From the NCBI GenBank assembly GCA_024236015.1, contig JACKLK010000008.1, forward strand, positions 62,001 to 126,000: a stretch of DNA of 64,000 nt, given 5' to 3'. The position numbers and the translations under genes are program-made. This DNA is from Rhodoferax sp. Its GTDB lineage: Bacteria; Pseudomonadota; Gammaproteobacteria; Burkholderiales; Burkholderiaceae_C. Numbering within the stretch: the stretch's first letter is position 1; each line of letters opens with the position of its first letter. The notes beneath the pieces are model-generated. The model ran no database searches. It was not told the origin of the DNA and saw only the letters and a program-made list of their open reading frames with translations. Shown piece after piece: positions 11,501-19,314 of the stretch.

Positions 11501-12623
11501 CATGGCTGCCGCGCAGGCCGGCGAACAGCCGCCCGCTGGCGACGCCGCAACCGATCGGCCGACCCGCGGCCTTCGCCGCGCCGGTCACGGCGTGGGCGGT
11601 GCGCATCGCCCGTTCCGCGTCGTCGGGATGACTGCTGCCGGGAATGCCCCAGGCGGCGATGAACACCAGGCTGGCCTTGTCGTCGACCAGGTACTGCAGC
11701 ACGCTGCCGCCGTTGGCATAGGTGGCCCGCTGCAAGGTGGTGGTATGCGTTTGCAGCTCCGCCAGTGCCTCGGGTACCGGTGCGATCACGAACAGCACGC
11801 TGGCGGTGCGCAGTTCCGCCAGCCGGTCATCCGGATCGGCCCGCAGGCGGCGCAGCAGGTGGCGCGGCACGAACGGCGCCAGCGGGGCCGGCGCGGCGGC
11901 GGGCGCCTCGGGTGCCGCGGGCCGCGGGGCCGGCGCCGGCGCGATCGCGTCCAGCGCGTGGCCGCCGCCCGCGAGCACGGTGGTATGGCAGTCGGCCTGC
12001 ACCAGGGCATGGGCCGGCGGCGACAACACGACCAGGCCCGACTCCAGCATGGGCGTGGCGGCCACCTGCTGCAAGGCGTCGCCGCCGAGCAGGGCTTCCC
12101 AGCGGCCCTGGTGGCCGCCGACGACGGCGCTGAACAGCTTGCCGGCGCCGATGCCGATGCGCAGGCGCAGCGGCGTCTGCAGGGCCTGGGCCAGTTCCGG
12201 GATCAGCGCCTGCAGCCGCAAGGCCGTGGCGGCCGCGCAGTGGGTGGCGGTGCGCAGCGCGTGCGGGTCGCGACCGGCGGGCCAGTAGGCGATCGTCGCG
12301 TCGCCGGCAAAGCGGCAGATCTGGCCGCCGCCTTGGGTGAGCGTGGACACGATGCGGTCGAAACAGCGGTTGAGCAGGTTCTGCATCTCCTCGATGCCGG
12401 CCTGTCCCAGCCGTGCCTTGTGTTCGGTCAAGGCCGAGAAACCGGCGATGTCGGCGACCAGGATGGCGCCGCTCAGGCGGACATCCAGGCACGAGGCGAT
12501 CGTGGACGAGCCCGCGACCTGGTCGCGCGCGAACCGGGGCACGAATCGCGCGATGGCGCGGGCCGCCGCGGGCGCGTCGTCGGCACCGGGCGTGGCGTCT
12601 TCGGTCACCGCGGCGTCAGGCAT
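8520..12623 (-). CDS. Soluble-adenylyl-cyclase-like protein: two class III cyclase domains, NTPase, TPR-like tail
   Basis: 1367-aa cytoplasmic protein with the domain order of animal soluble adenylyl cyclase. The first cyclase domain (about 50-215) has both metal-binding aspartates, D58 (VADIAGF) and D108 (FAGDA). The second (about 270-435) has DKASLVF, GVASGRLFAGLRG and YALIGRVVNLAARM, matching the partner domain that supplies ATP-binding residues. An NTPase follows with Walker A GDAGIGKS at 479-486, then a long helical TPR-like region. ATG 12623 is favoured by GGAGGAG just upstream over an in-frame GTG at 12650. Probably makes cAMP; the residue matching the bicarbonate-binding Arg of the human enzyme appears not conserved. 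Confidence 0.85.
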   Translation of the reverse strand: MPDAAVTEDATPGADDAPAAARAIARFVPRFARDQVAGSSTIASCLDVRLSGAILVADIAGFSALTEHKARLGQAGIEEMQNLLNRCFDRIVSTLTQGGGQICRFAGDATIAYWPAGRDPHALRTATHCAAATALRLQALIPELAQALQTPLRLRIGIGAGKLFSAVVGGHQGRWEALLGGDALQQVAATPMLESGLVVLSPPAHALVQADCHTTVLAGGGHALDAIAPAPAPRPAAPEAPAAAPAPLAPFVPRHLLRRLRADPDDRLAELRTASVLFVIAPVPEALAELQTHTTTLQRATYANGGSVLQYLVDDKASLVFIAAWGIPGSSHPDDAERAMRTAHAVTGAAKAAGRPIGCGVASGRLFAGLRGSHERAEYALIGRVVNLAARMAQASRGQVYCDEATAHAVPAVAFEARPGVTLKGIGDARVFESLGQRRIDDANLRALVGRQSELQQLLAQLQRVVDEPGRSRLVVVEGDAGIGKSHLCAAFAQAARDRGLVLASGASDPLDHSAAYQPLRQVFDTLLGLRGMADAPARRTRVLGLLADDDATRERVSLLSEVLALALAPSATEQQMSGRGRIEATTDLLVRLLVATADTSVRIVMLEDLHWLDSASWGVLEQAVRRCPGLLVVLSTRPLADDAPCAELLRDPAHLHLRLAPLQASAVRDIIAAELGASEVPEPVWRTVADRTQGLPLYVRQVVAALVQGRVVQCTDGAIRYDPQGLSSFTIPDTIQGVVIARIDQLTPRQQTTLKSASAIGRDFSFEALAIAAAGHGSGETLRQDLQALVAGGLVETGPHDAPYRFSHALVRDAVYSLLPLAARREFHAALGAWYERQAGDDRQWLGRIAWHWDQAHDPVRALRALEAAGNHALRTGAYREAQNLFARLVTITTRGFGEESTTAVAAPLEQAARWQANLGLASYDLGELERARTALEAAAGMLGQAVPGPHLIGLAVAREALGAAVQRWWRPAGSGEAQAARARQVAMIYSTLGRIYHLTQRPHHTVFSILRRHNLLAPHPACAEQMGAHGGMMYLCTMLGRHDWADRHAADVGELHRRLQDPLAYADANLTVALAYMGQARWEQCERSALDAEQIFHRLGERQGRMVMLAILANTAELHGAFGRAEQLWMLLDGLAVEVGDQVGQCWSAGGLAMLAIRRGEHAQATVQARRAIALARSTGEAVSYLADTGLLALSRLESGDTDQARARVDEGVALMAALPRVATAHHLLNGLDAYSELILRLWEIDAPPQGSTAWHQWSHRAAVATRRADAYARVFAIGRPMAARHRGLHLWLLGRHAKAIAAWQLAIAEGQDRGIPYETAKAHLELARHVGADDPRRREHAQRAIAIFTHIGAQAGAARARALV

Positions 12624-12853
12624 CGGCTCCTCCGCCCGCATCGGGACCACCCCGCGCCTGGTGGCGGGGGCGGGGCACGGCCGGCAGGCGGGCAGCCGGT
12701 GACGGGGACAGGTGATGGAGCAGAGGCATCCGGATACCCAGGTGAGGCAGCGGGCGGCTGCCTGGCTGCCTGATCGTGCAGGGATGCACCGGACCCGTTA
12801 TACCCGGCGGCGCGACCGGCGTCGAGTGTCCCGCGCCGGGTGTCGGACTTGCT

Positions 12854-12865
12854 TGACCCGGGTCA
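12854..12865. promoter_or_regulatory. 12-bp perfect palindrome TGACCCGGGTCA upstream of the glycosylase gene
   Basis: TGACCC and GGGTCA form an uninterrupted palindrome 33 bases before the glycosylase start, in the 274-bp gap between two divergent genes. A TGC-TATCGT extended -10-like box lies at 12881-12889. The palindrome could be an operator for an unknown dimeric regulator. The rest of the gap (12624-12853) holds no gene I can support. Confidence 0.4.
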
Positions 12866-12897
12866 GGCATCGATGGCATCTGCTATCGTGCCGGCTC

Positions 12898-13461
12898 ATG
12901 GCCGAGGCAGGGCGCGACCCCGACACACGCGCGGTACGGGGTTTCCCGCCGCTGGCGGACGCGCGCGCCCGGGTGCTGGTGCTCGGCAGCATGCCGGGTG
13001 TCGCATCGCTGCGCGCGCAGCAGTATTACGGTCATCCGCGCAACGCGTTCTGGCCCATCATGGGCGACATCTTCGGCTTCGATGCCATGGCGCCGTATGC
13101 GCAGCGGGTCGAGGCCTTGCGGGCGCATCGGGTCGCGGTATGGGATGTGCTGGCCGCCTGCGAGCGGCCGGGCAGCCTGGACGCGGACATCGACCGGCGC
13201 AGCGTCGAGGTCAACGATTTCGCGGGTTTCCTGGCCGCCCATCCGCAGCTGCGGCGCCTGTGTTTCAACGGCGCCACGGCACAGGCGATGTTCCGGCGCC
13301 ATGTGTTGCCGACGCTGGCCGCACCCCTGGCGTTCGACATGGTGCGCCTGCCGTCGACCAGTCCGGCCCACGCCGGCATGCGACCGGCCGACAAGCGGCG
13401 GGCCTGGCAGGCGGCCGTGCTGGATGGGCCCGGCCACCCCGCACAGGACGGGCCGGCATGA
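12898..13461 (+). CDS. DNA-deoxyinosine (hypoxanthine) glycosylase, uracil-DNA glycosylase superfamily
   Basis: Base-excision repair enzyme of 187 aa that resembles family-6 UDG proteins, which remove deaminated adenine (hypoxanthine) from DNA. The first active-site motif is GSMPGVASL at about 30-38, followed by QYYGHPRNAFWPIM (42-55) with a conserved Asn. The second motif is LPSTSPAHAGM near the C terminus. No signal or membrane segment. ATG 12898 was chosen because conserved sequence starts right after it. Its stop overlaps the ATG of the MFS gene (13458-13461). A Mug-like G:U specificity is the main alternative. Confidence 0.87.
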   Translation: MAEAGRDPDTRAVRGFPPLADARARVLVLGSMPGVASLRAQQYYGHPRNAFWPIMGDIFGFDAMAPYAQRVEALRAHRVAVWDVLAACERPGSLDADIDRRSVEVNDFAGFLAAHPQLRRLCFNGATAQAMFRRHVLPTLAAPLAFDMVRLPSTSPAHAGMRPADKRRAWQAAVLDGPGHPAQDGPA

Positions 13462-14660
13462 CCGATACGGACTTTTCGCTTCGCCGCATCGCGGTCACGG
13501 CCTTCGGGCCGTCGCTGCTGTTCGGGATCGGACTCGGCGCCATCCTGCCGGTGCTGCCGCTGACCGCGCGCGCCATGGGCGCATCGGTGCCGCTGACGGC
13601 GCTGCTGGTCGCGCTGATCGGCATCGGTTCGCTGGTGAGCAACATCCCGGCCTCGCTGCTCACGCTGCACCGCGGCGAACGCTGGACCATCGTCGCCGGC
13701 GCCGCGTGGTGCGCCGTTGCGATGGCGTTGTGCGGCTGGTCGGGCCACCTGGCCTGGTTTGCGCTCGGCAGTTTCATGATCGGCATGTCGCAGGCGATCT
13801 TCTCGCTCGCACGCCAGAGTTACCTGACCGAGGTGGTGCCGTTCGCCTACCGGGCCCGGGCGATGTCGACGCTGGGCGGCACCATGCGCATCGGCATGTT
13901 CATCGGCCCGTTCGCCGCGGCCGCGGCCATCCATCGCTTCGACCTGGTCGGGGCCTACGGTGTCGGCATCGCCGCGCTGCTGCTGTCGGGCGTCGTGGCC
14001 GCGCGCATGCCCGACCTGCGGGCGGAATCCGGCGCCGCCGATCCGGCCGGCGCGCGACCCGCGGCGCCGACCATCCTGTCGACGCTGCGCGACCATCGCC
14101 ATGTCTTCGTCACGCTGGGCCTGGGTATCGCGCTGGTCAGCGCGGTGCGCACCACGCGCCAGACCATCATTCCGTTGTGGGCCGACCACCTGGCGCTCGA
14201 TCCGGCCGTGACCTCCCTCATCTACGGCCTGGCCGGCGGCATCGACATGTTGCTGTTCTATCCGGCCGGCAAGGTGATGGACCACATGGGCCGGCGCTGG
14301 GTCGTCGTACCCTCGCTGGTGCTCATGGGCGCCGGCCTGCTGGCCGTGCCCTGGACATGGGATGCGACCAGCCTGCTGATCGCCGCGATGGTGATCGGCT
14401 TCGGCAACGGCATCGGCTCGGGCATGATGATGACGCTGGGCGCCGACCATGCACCGCGCCAGGGCCGCGCCCATTTCCTGGGGGCATGGCGGCTGATGTC
14501 GGACATCGGCGGCACCTGCGGGCCCGGCCTGTTGTCGCTGCTCGCCGCCACGACCACATTGGCGATCGGCATCGCGGTGACCGGGCTGCTGGCCTTCGCC
14601 GCGGCCGGGCAGCTGGCGTACTGGATTCCGCGGGTGGCGGCGCGCGACAAGGGTGGGTGA
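13458..14660 (+). CDS. MFS transporter
   Basis: Major facilitator superfamily protein, 400 aa, with about twelve membrane helices in two halves. The first helix begins near residue 10, a loop with GERWT follows helix 2, and the long cytoplasmic loop (about 190-215, rich in Ala/Pro) separates the halves. The second half has GKVMDHMGRRW, a typical loop between helices 8 and 9. The start ATG overlaps the glycosylase stop, so the two are co-transcribed. The substrate is not evident; drug or metabolite efflux is most likely for this topology. It converges with the siderophore-interacting protein gene, 33 bp apart. Confidence 0.88.
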   Translation: MTDTDFSLRRIAVTAFGPSLLFGIGLGAILPVLPLTARAMGASVPLTALLVALIGIGSLVSNIPASLLTLHRGERWTIVAGAAWCAVAMALCGWSGHLAWFALGSFMIGMSQAIFSLARQSYLTEVVPFAYRARAMSTLGGTMRIGMFIGPFAAAAAIHRFDLVGAYGVGIAALLLSGVVAARMPDLRAESGAADPAGARPAAPTILSTLRDHRHVFVTLGLGIALVSAVRTTRQTIIPLWADHLALDPAVTSLIYGLAGGIDMLLFYPAGKVMDHMGRRWVVVPSLVLMGAGLLAVPWTWDATSLLIAAMVIGFGNGIGSGMMMTLGADHAPRQGRAHFLGAWRLMSDIGGTCGPGLLSLLAATTTLAIGIAVTGLLAFAAAGQLAYWIPRVAARDKGG

Positions 14661-14693
14661 CGGCGCGCGGCAACCTCGCCCGGTCGGCCCGCG

Positions 14694-15434
14694 TCAGTCC
14701 ACCAGGTCCTCGTGGAACTCCTGCGCCCCCTGTTTCCAGTAGGCCGACACCCGCATCGCGGTGCGCGGGTGCTGCTTGCCGTCCACCAGCAGCTGGCGCA
14801 GGCGCTTCATCAACGATGCTTCACCGGCGGCCCAGGCGAAACCTTCGCCCTCGGGCAGCTGCAGCGCATCGGCCGCGGCCAGGAAGGCCTCGGGCGACCG
14901 GACCCATGACACGTCCAGGCGGGCCGCGCTGTGCAGCGGCCGGTGGTCGGCCGCGTCCTCGGCCAGCAGCAGCACCCGGGCCGACACGTCGGCGGGCAGT
15001 TCGCGCAGCCGGCGCACGATGGCCGGCAGCGCGGTGGTGTCGCCGGCCAGCAGGTGCCACGGGTAATCGGCGGGGATCACCATCGAGCCGCGCGGGCCGG
15101 CGATCACGGCGCGGTCGCCCACCTGGGCCTGCCGGGCCCATTGGGTGGCGGCGCCGCTGTCGTGCAACGCGAACTCGATCGTCAGTTCGCCCTGGGCCGC
15201 ATCGTGGTGCAGCGGCGTGTAGTCGCGCCGCACCGGTTGGCCTTGCGTGTCGGTGAAGATGAACTTGACATGGTCGTCGAACGAGGACGAGACGAAACCG
15301 GCCAGCGACGGGTCGGCGAAGGTGATGGCGACGAAGTTCGGGCTGGGCCGCGTGATGCGGCGCACGACGGTGTCGCGGCGGTGCAGTTCGTGGCGGATGC
15401 GCGTGACGCGGCGGGGGGCGATGGTGTCTTCCAC
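14694..15434 (-). CDS. Siderophore-interacting protein (NAD(P)H-dependent ferric siderophore reductase)
   Basis: Cytoplasmic flavoprotein of the SIP/ViuB family, 246 aa, that releases iron from imported ferric siderophores. The FAD-binding R-x-Y-T motif is seen as RRDYTPL (70-75), followed by a phosphate-binding GPRGSM loop and the NAD(P)-binding half. The C-terminal YWKQGAQEF segment is the family hallmark. GTG 15434 is used as start, with AGGA five bases upstream. A MarR gene starts only 21 bp away in the opposite direction, and one of its two candidate operators overlaps this gene's probable -10 (CATTAT on the minus strand), suggesting repression. Confidence 0.92.
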   Translation of the reverse strand: MEDTIAPRRVTRIRHELHRRDTVVRRITRPSPNFVAITFADPSLAGFVSSSFDDHVKFIFTDTQGQPVRRDYTPLHHDAAQGELTIEFALHDSGAATQWARQAQVGDRAVIAGPRGSMVIPADYPWHLLAGDTTALPAIVRRLRELPADVSARVLLLAEDAADHRPLHSAARLDVSWVRSPEAFLAAADALQLPEGEGFAWAAGEASLMKRLRQLLVDGKQHPRTAMRVSAYWKQGAQEFHEDLVD

Positions 15435-15448
15435 AAGGATCCTGAAAG

Positions 15449-15463
15449 GTTGATAATGTCATC
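15449..15463. promoter_or_regulatory. Candidate MarR operator, site 1 (GTTGATAATGTCATC)
   Basis: Imperfect dyad that matches site 2 in 12 of 15 positions (shared pattern GTTGA-N2-ATGTCA-N-C). It covers the marR start codon and the likely -10 of the divergent siderophore-reductase gene. A second overlapping dyad, ATAATG-N5-CATTAT, is at 15453-15469. Confidence 0.6.
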
Positions 15464-15929
15464 CATTATGGAAAAACAAGTTGACCATGTCAACCAAAGT
15501 GGCTTTGCCCCGGACGGCGACGTGCTGGAGGCCATCCACGAGCTGATGCACCGCGTGCGGCATCGGCAGCTGGACGCCGGGACGGGTGAGCTCAATCCGA
15601 TGGAAGCGCGGGTGCTCGGGTTCTTCGCACGCCATCCCGGCGCCACGCAGAGCGCGCTGGCAGCCCATTCCGGGCGCGACAAGGGCCAGCTGGCACGGCT
15701 GGTCAACGGGCTGCGGGAAAAAGGCCTGCTGCTGGCGCAGCCGGACGCGGACGACCGCCGCGTGATGCGCCTGAGCCTGTCGGAGCCCGCGCAAGGCCTG
15801 CTGGCGCAGGTGCGGCGCCAGCGCAAGCGGCTGTCGGCCGCGGCGGTGCAGGGCTTCAGCGCCGAGGAGCGCGCGCAGCTGATGGCAATGCTGACCCGGA
15901 TCCGGGCCAACCTGGACGCCGGGCGCTGA
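15456..15929 (+). CDS. MarR family transcriptional regulator
   Basis: 157-aa winged-helix repressor. The helix-turn-helix is in the segment ATQSALAAHSGRDKGQLARL (about 67-86), followed by the wing with ADDRRVMRLSLS. ATG 15456 is preceded by AAAGGT at 15445; a second in-frame ATG at 15468 has no ribosome site. Divergent from the siderophore-reductase gene with two matching dyads at the junction, so it most likely represses that gene and itself. MarR proteins usually respond to small phenolic or oxidative signals; the ligand here is unknown. Confidence 0.88.
   Translation: MSSIMEKQVDHVNQSGFAPDGDVLEAIHELMHRVRHRQLDAGTGELNPMEARVLGFFARHPGATQSALAAHSGRDKGQLARLVNGLREKGLLLAQPDADDRRVMRLSLSEPAQGLLAQVRRQRKRLSAAAVQGFSAEERAQLMAMLTRIRANLDAGR
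15480..15494. promoter_or_regulatory. Candidate MarR operator, site 2 (GTTGACCATGTCAAC)
   Basis: Perfect inverted repeat GTTGAC-CAT-GTCAAC inside the first codons of the MarR gene. Its start is 31 bp from that of site 1, close to three helical turns, so two dimers could bind on the same DNA face and block both divergent transcripts. Confidence 0.6.
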
Positions 15930-15952
15930 CCCGGCCCGTGGGCCGGCCGGGT
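15929..15952. terminator. Hairpin between convergent marR and glcB genes
   Basis: ACCCGGCC at 15929-15936 pairs perfectly with GGCCGGGT at 15945-15952 around an 8-base loop, in the 30-bp gap between convergent stops. There is no T run, so it may act as a simple bidirectional stop or with Rho. Confidence 0.5.
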
Positions 15953-15959
15953 TGCAGGA

Positions 15960-18179
15960 TCAGGCCGCGCCGGCCTTGACCTTCAGCCGCCAGGCGTGCA
16001 GCAGCGGCTCGGTGTAGCCGCTGGGCTGCTCCAGGCCCTTGAACACCAGGTCGGTCGCGGCCTGGAATGCCGCGCCTTGCGGGTTGGTGGCCATCGGCGT
16101 GTACAACGCGTCGCCGGCGTTCTGCTTGTCGACCACCTTGGCCATGCGCTTGAACGTGGACTTGACCTGGGCCTTGGTGACCACGCCGTGGTGCAGCCAG
16201 TTCGCCATGTGCTGGCTCGAGATGCGCAGCGTGGCGCGGTCTTCCATCAGGCCGACGTTGTGGATGTCGGGCACCTTGGAGCAACCCACGCCCTGGTCGA
16301 TCCAGCGCACCACGTAGCCCAGGATGCCCTGGGCGTTGTTGTCGAGCTCCTGCTGCTTGTCGGCATCGCTCCACTTGGGCGTGCGCACGACGGGAATCGT
16401 CAGCAGGTCGTTCAGGATCGCCTCGCGCTGCTGCGCCGCGTCACCCGCTGCGGCGTCCTGCTCCATCTGCTTCTGCACGTCCGACACCTTGACCTGGTGG
16501 TAATGCAGCGCATGCAGCGTCGCCGCCGTCGGGCTGGGCACCCAGGCGGTGTTGGCACCAGCCTTCGGGTGGCCGATCTTCTGCTTCATCATGTCGGCCA
16601 TCAGGTCGGGCATGGCCCACATGCCCTTGCCGATCTGCGCCTTGCCGCGCAAGCCGCAGGCCAGGCCGACCATCACGTTGTTCTTCTCGTAGGCCTGGAT
16701 CCAGGCGCTGGTCTTCATGTCGCCCTTGCGCAGCACCGCGCCGGCCTGCATGCAGCTGTGCATCTCGTCGCCGGTGCGGTCCAGGAAGCCGGTGTTGATG
16801 AAGGCCACGCGGCTCGCCGCGGCGGCGATGCAGGCCTTGAGGTTGACGCTGGTGCGGCGCTCCTCGTCCATGATGCCGAGCTTGACGGTGCTCGCCGGCA
16901 GGCCGAGCAGCTTCTCGACGCGGCCGAACAGTTCATTGGCGAAGGCCACTTCGGCCGGGCCGTGCATCTTGGGCTTGACGATGTAGACCGAACCCTTGCG
17001 CGAGTTGCGGATGCCGTTCGTGCCGTGGCCCTGCAGGTCGTGCAGCCCGATGGCGGTGGTCACGACCGCGTCCATGATGCCTTCGGGGATCTCGTGCTCG
17101 GCGCCGTCGGCTCCGGTGTACAGGATGGCCGGATTGGTCATCAGGTGGCCGACGTTGCGCACGAACATCAGCGAACGCCCGTGCAGGGTCACGGTGCCGC
17201 TGCCGTTGGGCGCGGTGTAGACACGGTCCGGGTTCAGGCCGCGGGTGAAGGTCTTGCCGCCTTTGCTGACGTTCTCGGTCAGGTCGCCCTTGAGGATGCC
17301 GAGCCAGTTGCGGTAACCCAGCACCTTGTCCTGCGCGTCGACCGCGGCCACCGAGTCCTCGAGGTCGAGGATGGTGGAGAGCGCCGACTCCAGCACCAGG
17401 TCGCTGACGCCGGCCGCGTCATGGGCGCCGGTCGTGCTGGTGTGGTCGATGCGGATGTCGATGTGCAGGCCGTTGTGCTGCAGCAGCACCGACGACGGAC
17501 GCGCCGCGGCGCCCTGGTAGCCGACGAACTGGCGGCTGTTGCGCAGCCCGGTGTTCTTGCCGCCCTTGAGCGTGACCACCAGCTTGCCGCCGAGCACGGC
17601 ATAGGCCGTCGCATCCAGGTGCGAGCCGCGCGCCAGCGGCGCGGTGCGGTCCAGCACATGGCGCGCATATTCGATCACCTTGTCGCCCCGCACCGGGTTG
17701 TAGTCGCCGCCGCGGCTGGCGCCGCCGGATTCGTCGATGGCGTCGGTCCCGTAGAGCGCGTCGTACAGCGAGCCCCAGCGCGCGTTCGCGGCATTGAGCG
17801 CATAACGCGCGTTGAGGATGGGCACCACCAGCTGCGGACCGGCCTGCAGCGCCAGTTCGGCGTCGACGTTTTTCGTCGTGGTGCGCACCGCGGCGGGTTC
17901 GGGTACCAGGTAGCCGATTTTTTCCAGGAAGCGGCGATAGCCCTTCATGCTGCGGATCGGGCCCGGGTGCGCCCGGTGCCAGGTGTCGAGTTCGGCCTGC
18001 AGCCGGTCGCGCTCGGCCAGCAGGGCCTGGTTCTTCGGCGCCAGGTCGGCCACGATGGCATCGAAACCCTGCCAGAACGCGGCGGGATCGACGCCGGTGC
18101 CCGGCAACACCTGGTTGTCGATGAAGTCGTGCAGTTCGGTGGCGATGTTCAGTGCGTGTACACGGGTGCGAGAGGTCAT
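15960..18179 (-). CDS. glcB: Malate synthase G
   Basis: Condenses glyoxylate with acetyl-CoA to malate and CoA. 739 aa, the long monomeric G isoform (about 720-740 aa) rather than the shorter A form. Family blocks in order include LGYRNWLGILKGDL, HGRSLMFVRNVGHLMT (with the catalytic Arg), GIMDEERRTSVNLKA (with the Mg-ligand Glu) and LMEDRATLRISSQHMANWLH with the catalytic Asp. ATG 18179 follows GAAGGAAACC. It lies 48 bp behind a haloacid dehalogenase gene on the same strand, so the two may be co-expressed for C2 acid use. Confidence 0.97.
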   Translation of the reverse strand: MTSRTRVHALNIATELHDFIDNQVLPGTGVDPAAFWQGFDAIVADLAPKNQALLAERDRLQAELDTWHRAHPGPIRSMKGYRRFLEKIGYLVPEPAAVRTTTKNVDAELALQAGPQLVVPILNARYALNAANARWGSLYDALYGTDAIDESGGASRGGDYNPVRGDKVIEYARHVLDRTAPLARGSHLDATAYAVLGGKLVVTLKGGKNTGLRNSRQFVGYQGAAARPSSVLLQHNGLHIDIRIDHTSTTGAHDAAGVSDLVLESALSTILDLEDSVAAVDAQDKVLGYRNWLGILKGDLTENVSKGGKTFTRGLNPDRVYTAPNGSGTVTLHGRSLMFVRNVGHLMTNPAILYTGADGAEHEIPEGIMDAVVTTAIGLHDLQGHGTNGIRNSRKGSVYIVKPKMHGPAEVAFANELFGRVEKLLGLPASTVKLGIMDEERRTSVNLKACIAAAASRVAFINTGFLDRTGDEMHSCMQAGAVLRKGDMKTSAWIQAYEKNNVMVGLACGLRGKAQIGKGMWAMPDLMADMMKQKIGHPKAGANTAWVPSPTAATLHALHYHQVKVSDVQKQMEQDAAAGDAAQQREAILNDLLTIPVVRTPKWSDADKQQELDNNAQGILGYVVRWIDQGVGCSKVPDIHNVGLMEDRATLRISSQHMANWLHHGVVTKAQVKSTFKRMAKVVDKQNAGDALYTPMATNPQGAAFQAATDLVFKGLEQPSGYTEPLLHAWRLKVKAGAA

Positions 18180-18227
18180 GGATCGGTTTCCTTCTTCAAT
18201 ATCGATATGCAAATCGGGCGGGCGGCT

Positions 18228-18920
18228 TCACAGGAACACGCGCACGTCGCGCAGGCTGCTGCCGACATGGTGGGGCTGGGTGCCCAGTTCCTCGAACGGC
18301 AGCTGGTAGCGGTTCACCCACAAGGTCTGGTAGCCATACCAGGTGGCGGCCAGCGCATCCCAGGCATTGCAGCTGACGAAGCCGATCTGGCGTGCGCGCA
18401 ATCCGGTGGCCTGTTCGCCGAGCGCGTAGGCCTCGGGGGCGGTCTTGTACAGGCGCACCGGGTCGACGCTGATGACATGGTCGAGCAGGCCGCCCAGGCC
18501 CGCCGACTTGATGGCCAGGTCGAGCATGGCCGGATCGCCGTTGCTCAGGATGCCGGTCACCAGGCCGGCATCCTTGATCTGCTGCAGCACGGCGCGGTTC
18601 TCGGGAAACGCGCTCAGGCTGCGGTACTGGTTCATCAGCTGGTCGATGCGGCTGTCGAAGTCCGGCTTGTCGGCCTGCCCGGGCACCAGGCGCTTGACCG
18701 CATAGACCAGCGCGGCGCGCGTCAGGTCCCAGAACGGCCGGTAGTGCGCGCCATGGTTGCTGGTCGTCACCAGGCGGGAATATTCGATCTGCTTGTCGCG
18801 CCAGAGCTGGCTCAGCGCCGTGCCATGGCCGGGATAGAGCTGTTCGGCCAGCAGCCCGACGCTGTACACGTCGAACAAGGTGCCGTAGGCGTCGAAAAGT
18901 ATGGCTTTGGGCTTGTCCAT
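18228..18920 (-). CDS. (S)-2-haloacid dehalogenase, type II (HAD superfamily)
   Basis: Cytoplasmic hydrolase replacing the halogen of an L-2-haloacid (or haloacetate) with hydroxyl. 230 aa. All residues I recall as active in L-DEX are present at a constant offset: nucleophile D10 and T14 in LFDAYGTLFDV, R41, then S126/N127 (LSNGD), K159 and Y165 (YKTAPEAY), S183/N185/D188 (FVSCNAWDA). This full set argues for true dehalogenase rather than a generic phosphatase. ATG 18920 begins the conserved sequence. It is upstream of malate synthase G in the same direction. Confidence 0.9.
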   Translation of the reverse strand: MDKPKAILFDAYGTLFDVYSVGLLAEQLYPGHGTALSQLWRDKQIEYSRLVTTSNHGAHYRPFWDLTRAALVYAVKRLVPGQADKPDFDSRIDQLMNQYRSLSAFPENRAVLQQIKDAGLVTGILSNGDPAMLDLAIKSAGLGGLLDHVISVDPVRLYKTAPEAYALGEQATGLRARQIGFVSCNAWDALAATWYGYQTLWVNRYQLPFEELGTQPHHVGSSLRDVRVFL

Positions 18921-19314
18921 GCTTCGACTGTATTCGAACCTTTTTGGATCATTAACCATCCGAAGGTTGCTTGATATATGACTTATGTGGTGGTAATCGG
19001 CGGCCGTGGCTCGGCGGCATGGACCGGCGGGGCGGCCTGGGCGGCCCGATGACAGCGGCGTCCGCGGCCTTTGCGCGGCGCCACGACGGGCGTCAAGCGT
19101 GGCGCCCGCCGTCCGATGAATCAAGTGGGTGCCCTGGCGCAGAGCGCACAATGCGGGATGCGGGCGCGTTTCGGCGCAAATAATGCACAGCCAGCAATGG
19201 CGTCATCGGGAATCGGCCAAGGGGTTTCGTGTACAAACAGATGAACAAGGGTCTGGCAAGGGGCTCGGCGAGCGCAGGCGCGGTTGCCGGGCCCGAGGCC
19301 GTGTCGCGTTATTG
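18921..19314. other. Divergent intergenic region with two inverted repeats
   Basis: A 394-bp gap between the dehalogenase (minus) and DUF1631 (plus) starts; it must hold both promoters. Near the dehalogenase, AACCTT (about 18938) and AAGGTT (about 18963) form a spaced dyad in an AT-rich patch, a possible operator. A perfect 9-bp stem GGCGCCACG/CGTGGCGCC lies at 19077-19085 and 19098-19106 with a 12-base loop and no T run. I see no further gene. Confidence 0.5.

Noticed and set aside
8565..12773. A 1402-codon open frame on the plus strand opposite the cyclase gene
   Set aside because: It mirrors the codon structure of the minus-strand gene in high-GC DNA, has no domain motif and a composition rich in Arg, Gln and His. 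The minus strand carries clear cyclase and NTPase motifs.
15996..18974. A 992-codon plus-strand frame across glcB and the dehalogenase
   Set aside because: Antisense shadow of two well-supported genes; it spans their intergenic gap and has no recognisable motif.
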